Shown here: positions 1 to 5,928 of the stretch, one piece after another | Position numbering within the stretch: the first letter of the stretch is position 1 | Layout of the letters: each line of letters begins with the position of its first letter | Assembly (NCBI GenBank): GCA_913049525.1 | Contig: CAJWYZ010000076.1 | Span: forward strand, 1-7,271 | Source: an uncultured Fidelibacterota bacterium | GTDB lineage: Bacteria > Fidelibacterota > Marinisomatia > SCGC-AAA003-L08 > D37C17 | Reading direction: 5' to 3' | Length of the DNA stretch: 7,271 bases | Notes under the pieces: model-generated | Database searches by the model: none | Seen by the model: only the letters and a program-made list of their open reading frames with translations | What the model was told of the DNA's origin: nothing | Translations under genes and position numbers: made by a program

Positions 1-78
1 AATAATAGTATAAACCCTGATTCATATTCAATTCGGCCTATCCGTCATCTAGAGGTTGTCTGGCAGTTCTGGAACTAA
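1..78 (+). CDS. C-terminal tail of an unidentified protein, possibly an outer-membrane beta-barrel (partial)
   Basis: Frame 1 is open from the window edge for 25 codons and ends in TAA at 76-78, nine bases before the stop of the convergent lipoprotein gene. The last residues read RPIRHLEVVWQFWN. They alternate polar and hydrophobic residues and end in aromatics, as the final strand of TonB-dependent receptors and other outer-membrane barrels often does. The neighbouring gene is a BtuG-like lipoprotein under a B12 riboswitch, so a B12 receptor of the BtuB type would fit. That identity is inference from 25 residues and context. It could equally be the end of an unrelated protein, and the tail could even be a chance open frame. 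Confidence 0.45.
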   Translation, partial: NNSINPDSYSIRPIRHLEVVWQFWN

Positions 79-87
79 TTTTAATTA

Positions 88-1119
88 CTACTCAGAATAT
101 TTCCAATAAGCTAAGTCCCCGGGATTGATGCCAACATCATAGCTGCTTATCACGGTTCCATTACTATCAACCTGTTTAAGCACATTCATTGTTGAATAAT
201 CCGTTAAAGTGAAATAGATATAATCATTAATTATTTCAACATGATAAACTTTGGATTGGTCGAAACTGCCAATTCTTTCTAAAGGTTGAATTGTTAAATA
301 TTCATCGATTGGCGCTATTCCACCTTCATACGAACGATACACTTTGTTATCATACGTCATAATTGATCCACCACATGGCGATCCCAAACCATATATAGTC
401 TCACTAATCACATCGCCAATTTTAGAAACTCCGAAGGTAGTTTCTAGCCAATCAGAGCTATAATATGTCCTTGAAACATAAACTTCATCATTAAAAAGGG
501 TGAGGGATTGCGGGCCTCTTCCTACATCATAGGTATCCACAATTTGCTCCGATTCTAGATTAATTTTTACAACTTTTGTTCCATCACTAGGATCATTGAG
601 TTCAAGATTGGGAATACTTACCCATAAATTAATCCCGTCTGTAATGATATCCTCAGGAAGTCCTTCAATTGGAATTGATGAATCTATTGCATAGGTAGTC
701 AAATTTAATACCTTCACATCTTTTGAATTCCAGTTTGTGAAATAGACTTTTTCATTAATAATGACCATTTCTCTAGGGCTAGAATTTCCAGTAGATACTG
801 TAACTCCGGGCAGTTTGATACCGTCAGCTTCAGTAATATCGTATAGTATAATTTTATGATCATTATTTACAATGACTATTAATTTATCCTTATATACTTC
901 TAAAGATTGAACTACATCTCCAATAGGCTCTGTTTCATAGACTTTCCCAAAATCATCTATCATTGAAATGGTTCCATTAGATTGGCCCATATTCCCTTCA
1001 TTCGCCACAAAAATCCAGGAAGAGTTTGGTTCAGAATCTGAGGATGTTGTGTTATTATTTTCACAGGCAGTCCAGATAAAAAGTGCCAAAGAAATGATGA
1101 TGGTCTTTTTTATAGTCAT
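88..1119 (-). CDS. Beta-propeller surface lipoprotein, BtuG/YncE (DUF5074-like), probable vitamin B12 binding
   Basis: This 343-residue protein starts with a lipoprotein signal: Lys4-Lys5, a hydrophobic stretch, then a lipobox ending WTAC with the lipidated Cys at residue 19. A Ser/Asn/Thr-rich linker (about 21-34) follows. The mature part begins with IFVANEGNMGQSNGT (36-50), typical of the BtuG/DUF5074 propellers. It continues with repeated blade-like units: QSLEVYKDKLIVIVNN (71-86), SPREMVIINEKVYFTNW (114-130), PEDIITDGINLWVS (155-168), GPQSLTLFNDEVYVS (202-216) and VYHVEIINDYIYFTL (291-305). BtuG of Bacteroides is a surface seven-bladed propeller that captures cobalamin and passes it to BtuB. 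The cobalamin riboswitch upstream on the same strand supports that role here. The ATG has an AAGGAA site (1127-1132) seven bases upstream. The B12 ligand is inferred and not visible in the protein. A generic YncE-like propeller is the alternative. Confidence 0.9.
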   Translation of the reverse strand: MTIKKTIIISLALFIWTACENNNTTSSDSEPNSSWIFVANEGNMGQSNGTISMIDDFGKVYETEPIGDVVQSLEVYKDKLIVIVNNDHKIILYDITEADGIKLPGVTVSTGNSSPREMVIINEKVYFTNWNSKDVKVLNLTTYAIDSSIPIEGLPEDIITDGINLWVSIPNLELNDPSDGTKVVKINLESEQIVDTYDVGRGPQSLTLFNDEVYVSRTYYSSDWLETTFGVSKIGDVISETIYGLGSPCGGSIMTYDNKVYRSYEGGIAPIDEYLTIQPLERIGSFDQSKVYHVEIINDYIYFTLTDYSTMNVLKQVDSNGTVISSYDVGINPGDLAYWKYSE

Positions 1120-1126
1120 TAATATG

Positions 1127-1164
1127 TTCCTTATTGTTAAAACCTCAGGGAGAGATATAAAGGA
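1127..1164 (-). promoter_or_regulatory. Possible expression platform: ribosome site and anti-ribosome-site arm
   Basis: The ribosome site of the lipoprotein gene is AAGGAA (minus strand, 1132-1127), seven bases before the ATG. The segment TCCTT (minus, 1164-1160), just after the riboswitch L13 stem, is complementary to AAGGA of that site (1132-1128). Five base pairs separated by 27 bases could hide the ribosome site when the kissing loop is formed. The pairing is short and is proposed from complementarity alone. Confidence 0.35.
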
Positions 1165-1167
1165 TGG

Positions 1168-1300
1168 TCCAATTACCCCACTACGCGAAGGCTTCTGTGT
1201 TATTGAATTAAAGTATCTGGCTTATCTACCATTGAGTAGAATTACAGTTGCGCGTCAGCTCCGAAATCGCATCGGATTCCTTAAAAATTTCTTAAAAAGC
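1168..1300 (-). promoter_or_regulatory. Cobalamin (vitamin B12) riboswitch
   Basis: Read on the minus strand, 1282-1242 carries the B12 box: AAGGAATCC, a P4-type stem (TCCGA 1276-1272 with TCGGA 1264-1260), then AGCTGACGCGCAACTGTAA. This closely resembles the btuB leader of E. coli. A short hairpin follows (TCTAC 1240-1236 with GTAGA 1229-1225). The conserved 3' element AGCCAGATAC comes next (GCCAGATAC at 1221-1213). A downstream stem (TTCAAT 1207-1202 with ATTGGA 1173-1168, plus CAC/GTG inside) presents CGCGT (1187-1183). This is exactly complementary to ACGCG (1255-1251) in L5, as expected for the L5-L13 kissing loop. The peripheral arms are short, giving a compact form. It sits 49 bases upstream of the lipoprotein start, with no obvious U-tract terminator between. 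Control of translation therefore seems more likely than attenuation, with B12 repressing expression. Confidence 0.88.
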
Positions 1301-1465
1301 GTTAGAAAAAATACAGGGATAATGATATATATATTGAATTATTTATTAAAAAGGGGAAAATAAATTCTTTAATTGAAAAAGCAATCGGAATCAATCGAAA
1401 ATATGCAATAGATTAATGGCTTCGTATTTATTGAAATTTCATAAATCAACAGGAGTAAAAAGAAG
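1301..1465. other. Intergenic region between the riboswitch and trxA
   Basis: This AT-rich stretch must hold the promoter of the B12-riboswitch transcript (minus strand) and that of trxAB (plus strand). I see no convincing -35/-10 pair for either. On the minus strand TATCAT (1327-1322), with TTTAAT 17 bases upstream, is a weak candidate. On the plus strand there is a 10-base-spaced direct repeat of CAATCG (1382-1387 and 1392-1397). No reading frame here is persuasive. Confidence 0.3.
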
Positions 1466-1792
1466 ATGGGAGAGTTTACAAAAGAGTTTACCAGTGATAA
1501 TTTTGATGCAGAGGTAATTAAATGCGACAAGCCAGTTCTGGTTGATTTTTGGGCAGAGTGGTGTGGACCCTGCAGGCAAATTAGTCCCACTGTAGATCAA
1601 GTAGCAACAGAATACCAGGGCAAAGCAATTATTGGGAAGGTTAATATAGATCATCATCCAAGTATTGCATCCGATTATGGGATTCGAAGTATTCCCAGTT
1701 TATTGGTATTCTCTGATGGAAAAGTACAGCAGCAGATCGTTGGAGCTGTAGGAAAAGGAGAGCTGGTGGAAGCTCTTAATAAATTATTATAA
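1466..1792 (+). CDS. trxA: Thioredoxin
   Basis: This 108-residue cytoplasmic protein has the normal length of thioredoxin 1. It is the dithiol donor that reduces protein disulfides, ribonucleotide reductase, peroxiredoxins and similar partners. The active site is WAEWCGPC with redox cysteines 33 and 36. The buried Asp27 and the cis-proline Pro77 in the RSIPSLLVF motif are both present. The extra Cys20 lies outside the active site. The ATG has an AGGAG ribosome site at 1451-1455, ten bases upstream. The gene is followed 12 bases later by thioredoxin reductase, its electron donor, so the two surely form an operon. Confidence 0.97.
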   Translation: MGEFTKEFTSDNFDAEVIKCDKPVLVDFWAEWCGPCRQISPTVDQVATEYQGKAIIGKVNIDHHPSIASDYGIRSIPSLLVFSDGKVQQQIVGAVGKGELVEALNKLL

Positions 1793-1804
1793 ACATAAAA
1801 CAAA

Positions 1805-2749
1805 GTGACAAAAAAAATACAAAAGGTAATCATTATTGGTTCAGGCCCTGCGGGATTGACAGCTGCCATTTATGCTGCCCGGGCAAATTTAAACCCTCTG
1901 GTTTTTGAGGGACTTCAGCCGGGCGGGCAATTGACTATCACTACAGATGTAGAAAATTATCCCGGGTTTCCCGATGGTATTATGGGACCAGAAATGATGG
2001 ATTTATTCCGGAAACAAGCTCAGAGATTCGATGCAGAGACATTTTATTTAACTGTAGATAAGGTTGATCTTACAGAAAGACCTTTTAAGGTTTACGTTGG
2101 TGAAGAGCTTTACCATACAGAGACAATTATTATCTCTACTGGTGCATCTGCTCAGCTATTAGGTCTTGAATCAGAATCAAAACTTATGGGTTATGGTGTT
2201 TCTGCTTGTGCAACCTGTGATGGCTTCTTTTTCAAGGAAAAGAAAGTTCTCATTGTGGGAGGTGGTGATTCAGCGATGGAAGAAGCCACCTTTTTAACAA
2301 AGTTTGCATCCAGTGTATCCATTATTCATCGAAGAGATGAATTTCGTGCATCTAAAATAATGCAGGACCGTGCACTAAATAATCCAAAGATTGACGTAAT
2401 TTGGAATGCTGCAATCGAAAGCATGATTGGGGATCCTCAAAACGGTGGTCTTACAGGAGTAGTTTTGAAAAATACGCTTTCTGGAGAAACTTCAGAAATG
2501 GAATGTGATGGCGTTTTCATTGCTATTGGACATACGCCAAATTCTGATTTATTCCGTGGAAAGCTAGATCTAGACGAAAAGGGGTATATTTTAACTGGAG
2601 CTGATAATACCCACACATCTGTGGAGGGTGTCTTTGCAGCTGGAGATATTCAGGATACGGTGTATCGACAGGCCGTTACAGCTGCTGGTTCAGGATGTAA
2701 GGCTGCATTAGATGCAGAACACTTTCTGGAGAATAATCCTTTAGATTAG
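1805..2749 (+). CDS. trxB: Thioredoxin-disulfide reductase (NADPH, FAD)
   Basis: This 314-residue low-molecular-weight reductase moves electrons from NADPH through FAD to thioredoxin. The FAD-binding GSGPAG (12-17) is at the N-terminus. The redox centre is CATC (Cys135, Cys138). The NADPH domain has GGGDSA (152-157) and HRRDEFRAS (175-183), whose arginines fit NADPH preference. The C-terminal FAD motif GVFAAGDI is at 275-282. Length and motif order match the E. coli type. The start is GTG, chosen because it places the FAD motif at the usual distance. No Shine-Dalgarno site is visible in the 12 bases after the trxA stop, so translation probably depends on ribosomes arriving from trxA. It reduces the thioredoxin next door. 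Confidence 0.96.
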   Translation: MTKKIQKVIIIGSGPAGLTAAIYAARANLNPLVFEGLQPGGQLTITTDVENYPGFPDGIMGPEMMDLFRKQAQRFDAETFYLTVDKVDLTERPFKVYVGEELYHTETIIISTGASAQLLGLESESKLMGYGVSACATCDGFFFKEKKVLIVGGGDSAMEEATFLTKFASSVSIIHRRDEFRASKIMQDRALNNPKIDVIWNAAIESMIGDPQNGGLTGVVLKNTLSGETSEMECDGVFIAIGHTPNSDLFRGKLDLDEKGYILTGADNTHTSVEGVFAAGDIQDTVYRQAVTAAGSGCKAALDAEHFLENNPLD

Positions 2750-2755
2750 ATTACC

Positions 2756-2781
2756 TTTTGTCTTAAGCTATTAAGGCAAAA
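2756..2781 (+). terminator. Hairpin after trxB, possible terminator or RNA end
   Basis: TTTTGTCTTAA (2756-2766) pairs with TTAAGGCAAAA (2771-2781) over 11 positions, one of them G-U, around the four-base loop GCTA. It begins six bases after the trxB stop, where a terminator is expected. The bases after it (TGAAAATATATATT) are AT-rich but are not a U-run, so it may instead stabilise the 3' end of the trxAB message. Confidence 0.42.
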
Positions 2782-2805
2782 TGAAAATATATATTAATTT
2801 TGAAA

Positions 2806-2828
2806 TCCTCCGATATTCAGAAGGAGGA
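2806..2828. other. Small hairpin TCCTCC/GGAGGA in the trxB downstream gap
   Basis: TCCTCC (2806-2811) can pair with GGAGGA (2823-2828) around an 11-base loop. The right arm is a perfect Shine-Dalgarno sequence followed by seven A, but no ATG, GTG or TTG lies at a usable distance, so it does not start a gene that I can see. It may be chance or part of the 3' leader structure. Confidence 0.25.
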
Positions 2829-2906
2829 AAAAAAGGCAAATCCAAAATCCAACCGAATAATTGGCAGGAGAAGGTGTCCCAACACTCCCTGTATCGTAAT
2901 TTTCAA

Positions 2907-2925
2907 TCAACATTCTATATGTTGA
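2907..2925. promoter_or_regulatory. Palindrome overlapping the amidotransferase promoter, candidate operator
   Basis: TCAACAT (2907-2913) and ATGTTGA (2919-2925) form a perfect 7-bp inverted repeat around five bases. The right arm covers the start of the -35 box at 2922. This is the classic position for a dimeric repressor to block RNA polymerase. As RNA it would be only a weak hairpin, without a U-tract. The regulator is not identifiable. Confidence 0.4.
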
Positions 2926-2950
2926 ATAATTATGTAATTTCACGTATGAT
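2922..2950 (+). promoter_or_regulatory. Sigma70-like promoter for the amidotransferase-ATPase unit
   Basis: TTGAAT (2922-2927) and TATGAT (2945-2950) are separated by exactly 17 bases. They match the TTGACA and TATAAT consensus boxes at four and five positions respectively. Transcription would start near 2957, giving a leader of about 30 bases to the ATG at 2987. Confidence 0.58.
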
Positions 2951-2986
2951 CTCATATTCAAATTGTTGCTTAACGGAAATATTGAT

Positions 2987-3670
2987 ATGAAAGATATTCT
3001 TATTCTTGATTGCGGTCCCAGTCTTTCAGATGTATCAAAACATTATGGAACTGCGCCAGAGTGGATTATGGAATCCTTGAAAGATAAAGGCTGCAATTTT
3101 ACCTGGGTGAAACCTTATGACGGAGAACAATTTCAGCCCATTGATTCTGATGCCTGGATAATCACAGGTTCACCTCGTTCTGTTTATGAAGCATCTGATT
3201 GGATGTTAGACATTGAGGAAGGTCTACGGAAGATGCAGATATCTCCTAAGCCAGTTTTAGGGATTTGCTTTGGACATCAACTTATTGCCAAAAGTTTTGG
3301 TGGTGAGGTTGAATTAAATCCGAAAGGTTGGGAATTAGGAGCCTATCCCGTACAATTTACCGAAGTGGGGAAAAAGTCTCAATTATTTTCAGGTATGGAT
3401 GATAATGCCATCGTGTATGAATCTCATCAGGATAGTGTTACCGTCTTGCCGGAAAATGCAGTTGAGTTAGCAAGAAACAATAAGGGAAATCAAGCCTTTA
3501 TAATCCATGATAATTTTTATGGGGTACAGTTTCATCCCGAATTTTCATGGGAAGTAATGAAAATGTATGTATCCGTAAGAAGTGGTACGGGGGTGAAAGT
3601 TGATGACCCCTCCATTCCTGAATCAACTCAGGGTGAGCTTGTTTTATTTAATTTTATTGAACTAATTTAA
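2987..3670 (+). CDS. Class I glutamine amidotransferase-like protein (GMP synthase GATase-like)
   Basis: This 227-residue stand-alone GATase1 domain resembles the small group related to the amidotransferase part of GMP synthase. Members hydrolyse glutamine or gamma-glutamyl compounds to release ammonia or glutamate. The nucleophile elbow is GICFGHQ with Cys94. The remaining catalytic residues His183 and Glu185 lie in GVQFHPEF. The ITGSPRSVYE segment (59-68) fits the oxyanion-hole region, and ESHQDSV (145-151) is also conserved in the family. All three catalytic residues are present, so it should be active. An upstream TTG at 2963 is in frame. I prefer ATG 2987: it has GGAA (2975-2978) eight bases upstream and gives the usual MKxILILDCG N-terminus. 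It is first in a unit with the ATPase gene 19 bases downstream. The true substrate is unknown, and no synthetase partner lies in the window. Confidence 0.93.
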   Translation: MKDILILDCGPSLSDVSKHYGTAPEWIMESLKDKGCNFTWVKPYDGEQFQPIDSDAWIITGSPRSVYEASDWMLDIEEGLRKMQISPKPVLGICFGHQLIAKSFGGEVELNPKGWELGAYPVQFTEVGKKSQLFSGMDDNAIVYESHQDSVTVLPENAVELARNNKGNQAFIIHDNFYGVQFHPEFSWEVMKMYVSVRSGTGVKVDDPSIPESTQGELVLFNFIELI

Positions 3671-3689
3671 TATTTAGAAAGGAGATTGC

Positions 3690-4397
3690 ATGCCAATTCC
3701 ATTATATAGTATAAAGGGTTTATTTGTTTCCAAGGGGGGCGAAGATAAACTGGCCATAAAGCAGTTTGATATCCATAGAGGTGCCTGTTATGTTTTTGAA
3801 GGTCAAATGGGAAGTGGAAAGACTACATTTCTGGATATTTTGTACAGCCGACGAAAAACACCCCGTGGAGAAGTGAAGTTCGAGGAAAGAGATATTCATG
3901 AATATTCCAATAGAGAATATCAGGATCAGATTGCAATTGTACCTCAAGAATTTAAACCGCCATGGGGGACAGTGCGAAATTACATGACTAAAACCATAGG
4001 GAAATTCAGTCATATCCGTAATTCTGAGAAGCGTATGGATGAGATAAGTCGAAAAATGAATTTCACATCTATTTTAAATAGAAAAATGAAATCATTGACT
4101 CCTGGAGAACTTCGCTGGGTAATGTTGGCTACAATGATTGGTGCAGACAGCAAGGTCTTATTCATTGATGAAATTGAGCAGCATTTAGGAAAAAAAGATC
4201 AGAAGACTTTACTTTCAATCTTGCATCGAAAAATTAACTATGATGGAATTACACTCATTACATCTACGCAAAATAAAGAAATATTATCTCGTATTGCTTC
4301 AGTAACTATAACGTTAGAGAGCGGAAGAATCACCAGTGTCAGATCTTCAGGAAAGAAAAATGAAAGATATAGGAATAACAAGAGTAAAAAGCGATAA
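3690..4397 (+). CDS. Divergent ABC-type ATPase, FtsE/LolD-like fold, without a visible permease
   Basis: This is a 235-residue ABC ATPase. The Walker A motif GQMGSGKT is at 38-45 (Lys44), the Q-loop Gln86 is in IVPQEF, and the Walker B KVLFIDE is at 155-161 with the catalytic Glu161. Other conserved parts are altered. The signature reads LTPGE (136-140) in place of LSGGQ/E, and the usual Pro after Walker B is Ile. The D-loop region reads HLG, and the H-loop histidine position appears to be Gln194 (ITSTQNKE). ATP binding looks intact, while the hydrolysis cycle may be unusual. The Lys/Arg-rich tail (221-235) is also atypical. The ribosome site AAAGGAG (3678-3684) is excellent. It follows the amidotransferase gene by 19 bases, and no membrane partner is in the window. 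The convergent glpK stop lies 14 bases downstream. It may act with a permease elsewhere or as a non-transport ABC protein. Confidence 0.93.
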   Translation: MPIPLYSIKGLFVSKGGEDKLAIKQFDIHRGACYVFEGQMGSGKTTFLDILYSRRKTPRGEVKFEERDIHEYSNREYQDQIAIVPQEFKPPWGTVRNYMTKTIGKFSHIRNSEKRMDEISRKMNFTSILNRKMKSLTPGELRWVMLATMIGADSKVLFIDEIEQHLGKKDQKTLLSILHRKINYDGITLITSTQNKEILSRIASVTITLESGRITSVRSSGKKNERYRNNKSKKR

Positions 4398-4411
4398 TAT
4401 AAAGTATCACA

Positions 4412-5890
4412 TTAAGTATATTGGAGTTTTCGTATAGCGGATTTCCAGTTTGATAATAGACTTATACGGTTATCATCAGACATGGTAGGATAAAATATTT
4501 TATCTGTCTTTCGAACCTCTTTTAATTCTGATGGGTTCTTCCAAAATCCTACACCAAGCCCGGCTAACATTCCAGCTCCCAATGCTGTGCTTTCAATATT
4601 TTTTGGTCTGTCAATGTTAATCTGAAGTATATCTGCTTGAAATTGCATTAGAAAATTATTAGCTACGGCGCCTCCATCTACATTGAGATTAGAAATATCA
4701 ATATCTAAATCTTTTGAAATAGACTCCAGTAAATCATACACTTGAAATGCAATTCCTTCTAATGCTGCTCTCACAATATGGTTTCGATTAGATCCTCTGG
4801 AAAGACCTGTAATTATACCTCTGGCATTCATATCCCAATAGGGAGCCCCTAGACCGGTAAAGGCTGGAACGATTACCACACCATTACTGTTCTCCACTTT
4901 AAGCGACATTGCTTCTGAATCTTTGGCATGAACTAATAATTGTAATTCATCTCTCAACCACTGAATAACAGCTCCTCCGATAAATACAGAACCTTCTAAT
5001 GCATAAGAGGGTTCACCCTGTGGATTGCAGGCAATAGTCGTGAGAAGCCCTGAAGTTGAATTAATACGGTTATCACCGGTATTTATAAGAAGAAAACAGC
5101 CAGTTCCATAGGTGCATTTGGTATTCCCTTTTTCAAAACAACCTTGTCCAAATAATGCTGCTTGTTGATCTCCGGCAATTCCCGTAATCGGAATTACTTC
5201 TCCAAATAATTGTTTATCGGTTTTACCAAATTTACCACTGGAATTATTTACTTCTGGAAGTAGGTTTGTGGGAATATCTAAAATTTGTAGTAATTCATTA
5301 TCCCATTTTTTTTCATCAATATTAAATAACATTGTTCGAGATGCATTTGTATAATCAGTGGAATGTATTGAACCTCCTGTCAATTTCCAAAGTAGCCAAC
5401 TATCAATTGTACCGAAAGCTAATTCTCCCTTTTCTGCATTTGCACGAGATCCATCCACGTTGTCTAACAACCATTTTATTTTTGTTCCGGAAAAATAGCT
5501 GTCCAGGATCAAACCGGTTTTTTCACTAATAAGGTCTTCATAACCAGCCTGTTTAAGTTTGCTGCATATTTCCTCTGTTCGACGGCATTGCCACACAATA
5601 GCATGATGAATGGGTTTTCCGGTTTTTCTGTTCCAAATCAGGGTGGTCTCACGTTGGTTGGTAATTCCAATTGCTGCACAATTATTCGGCGAAAAATCAT
5701 GGAATGCAGATTGAAGGAGCATTAATGTAGCCGACCAAATTTCTTCACCGTTGTGCTCTACCCATCCAGATTGGGGATAGTATTGGGTAAATTCTTTATA
5801 ATATTTTTTGCAGATTGACGCCTGCTTATCCAGAATTAAAACAGTAATGCCGGTTGTTCCAGCATCAATAGAAAGTATGAATGGTTCCAA
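4412..5890 (-). CDS. glpK: Glycerol kinase
   Basis: This FGGY kinase phosphorylates glycerol to glycerol-3-phosphate for lipid synthesis and catabolism. From the TTG start it is 492 residues, the family's normal length. Visible signatures, numbered from the upstream in-frame ATG, are GWVEHNGEEIW (49-59), TNQRETT (84-90; glycerol-binding Arg87 and Glu88), TGLILDSYFSGTKIKW (132-147; Tyr139), AGDQQAALFGQ (246-256; Asp248, Gln249), YGTGCF (268-273) and the C-terminal GGAVANNFLMQFQADIL (413-429). The N-terminal phosphate loop reads DAGTTGIT where E. coli GlpK has DQGTTSSR, so the usual Arg is Thr. The start is TTG at 5888-5890: AAGGAG lies six bases upstream and the protein then begins MEPFILSIDAGTT, as in other glycerol kinases. 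The in-frame ATG at 5909-5911 adds seven residues and has no ribosome site. Confidence 0.96.
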   Translation of the reverse strand: MEPFILSIDAGTTGITVLILDKQASICKKYYKEFTQYYPQSGWVEHNGEEIWSATLMLLQSAFHDFSPNNCAAIGITNQRETTLIWNRKTGKPIHHAIVWQCRRTEEICSKLKQAGYEDLISEKTGLILDSYFSGTKIKWLLDNVDGSRANAEKGELAFGTIDSWLLWKLTGGSIHSTDYTNASRTMLFNIDEKKWDNELLQILDIPTNLLPEVNNSSGKFGKTDKQLFGEVIPITGIAGDQQAALFGQGCFEKGNTKCTYGTGCFLLINTGDNRINSTSGLLTTIACNPQGEPSYALEGSVFIGGAVIQWLRDELQLLVHAKDSEAMSLKVENSNGVVIVPAFTGLGAPYWDMNARGIITGLSRGSNRNHIVRAALEGIAFQVYDLLESISKDLDIDISNLNVDGGAVANNFLMQFQADILQINIDRPKNIESTALGAGMLAGLGVGFWKNPSELKEVRKTDKIFYPTMSDDNRISLLSNWKSAIRKLQYT

Positions 5891-5896
5891 TTTAAA

Positions 5897-5902
5897 CTCC
5901 TT
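5897..5902 (-). promoter_or_regulatory. Ribosome binding site of glpK that decides a TTG start
   Basis: AAGGAG (minus strand, 5902-5897) lies six bases before TTG at 5890-5888. It also lies inside the frame opened by the ATG at 5911-5909, which has only AT-rich sequence upstream. This placement favours the TTG. Confidence 0.75.
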
Positions 5903-5928
5903 AAATTTCATATTAATATATCAACAGT

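Noticed and set aside
1..25. Minus-strand ATG reading MNQGLYYY off the window edge
   Set aside because: Only eight codons are visible with no ribosome site, and the plus-strand tail in the same place looks more protein-like.
968..1363. 131-residue plus-strand reading frame
   Set aside because: It runs antisense to the lipoprotein start and the whole cobalamin riboswitch, both strongly supported, and shows no recognisable domain or ribosome site.
1439..1657. Minus-strand frames opposite trxA
   Set aside because: They are antisense shadows of the conserved thioredoxin coding sequence.
2781..2990. 69-residue plus-strand reading frame whose stop overlaps the amidotransferase ATG (ATGA)
   Set aside because: It starts in the trxB hairpin with AAGG only four bases upstream, has unremarkable composition, and contains the palindrome and promoter boxes of the next gene. 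The ATGA overlap is a mild point in its favour but not enough.
3720..4013. 97-residue minus-strand frame opposite the ABC ATPase
   Set aside because: It is a shadow of a gene with clear Walker A and Q-loop motifs and has no ribosome site or domain.
4395..4425. AT-rich inverted segment between the convergent ATPase and glpK stops as a bidirectional terminator
   Set aside because: The possible AATATA/TATATT pairing is purely A-T with a long loop and would be too weak.
4360..4437. 25-codon plus-strand frame starting MKDIGITRVK, overlapping the ATPase tail and the end of glpK
   Set aside because: A modest AGGAAAG precedes it, and it could be imagined as the stump of a lost permease gene. However, it is very short, overlaps two real genes and has no recognisable sequence.
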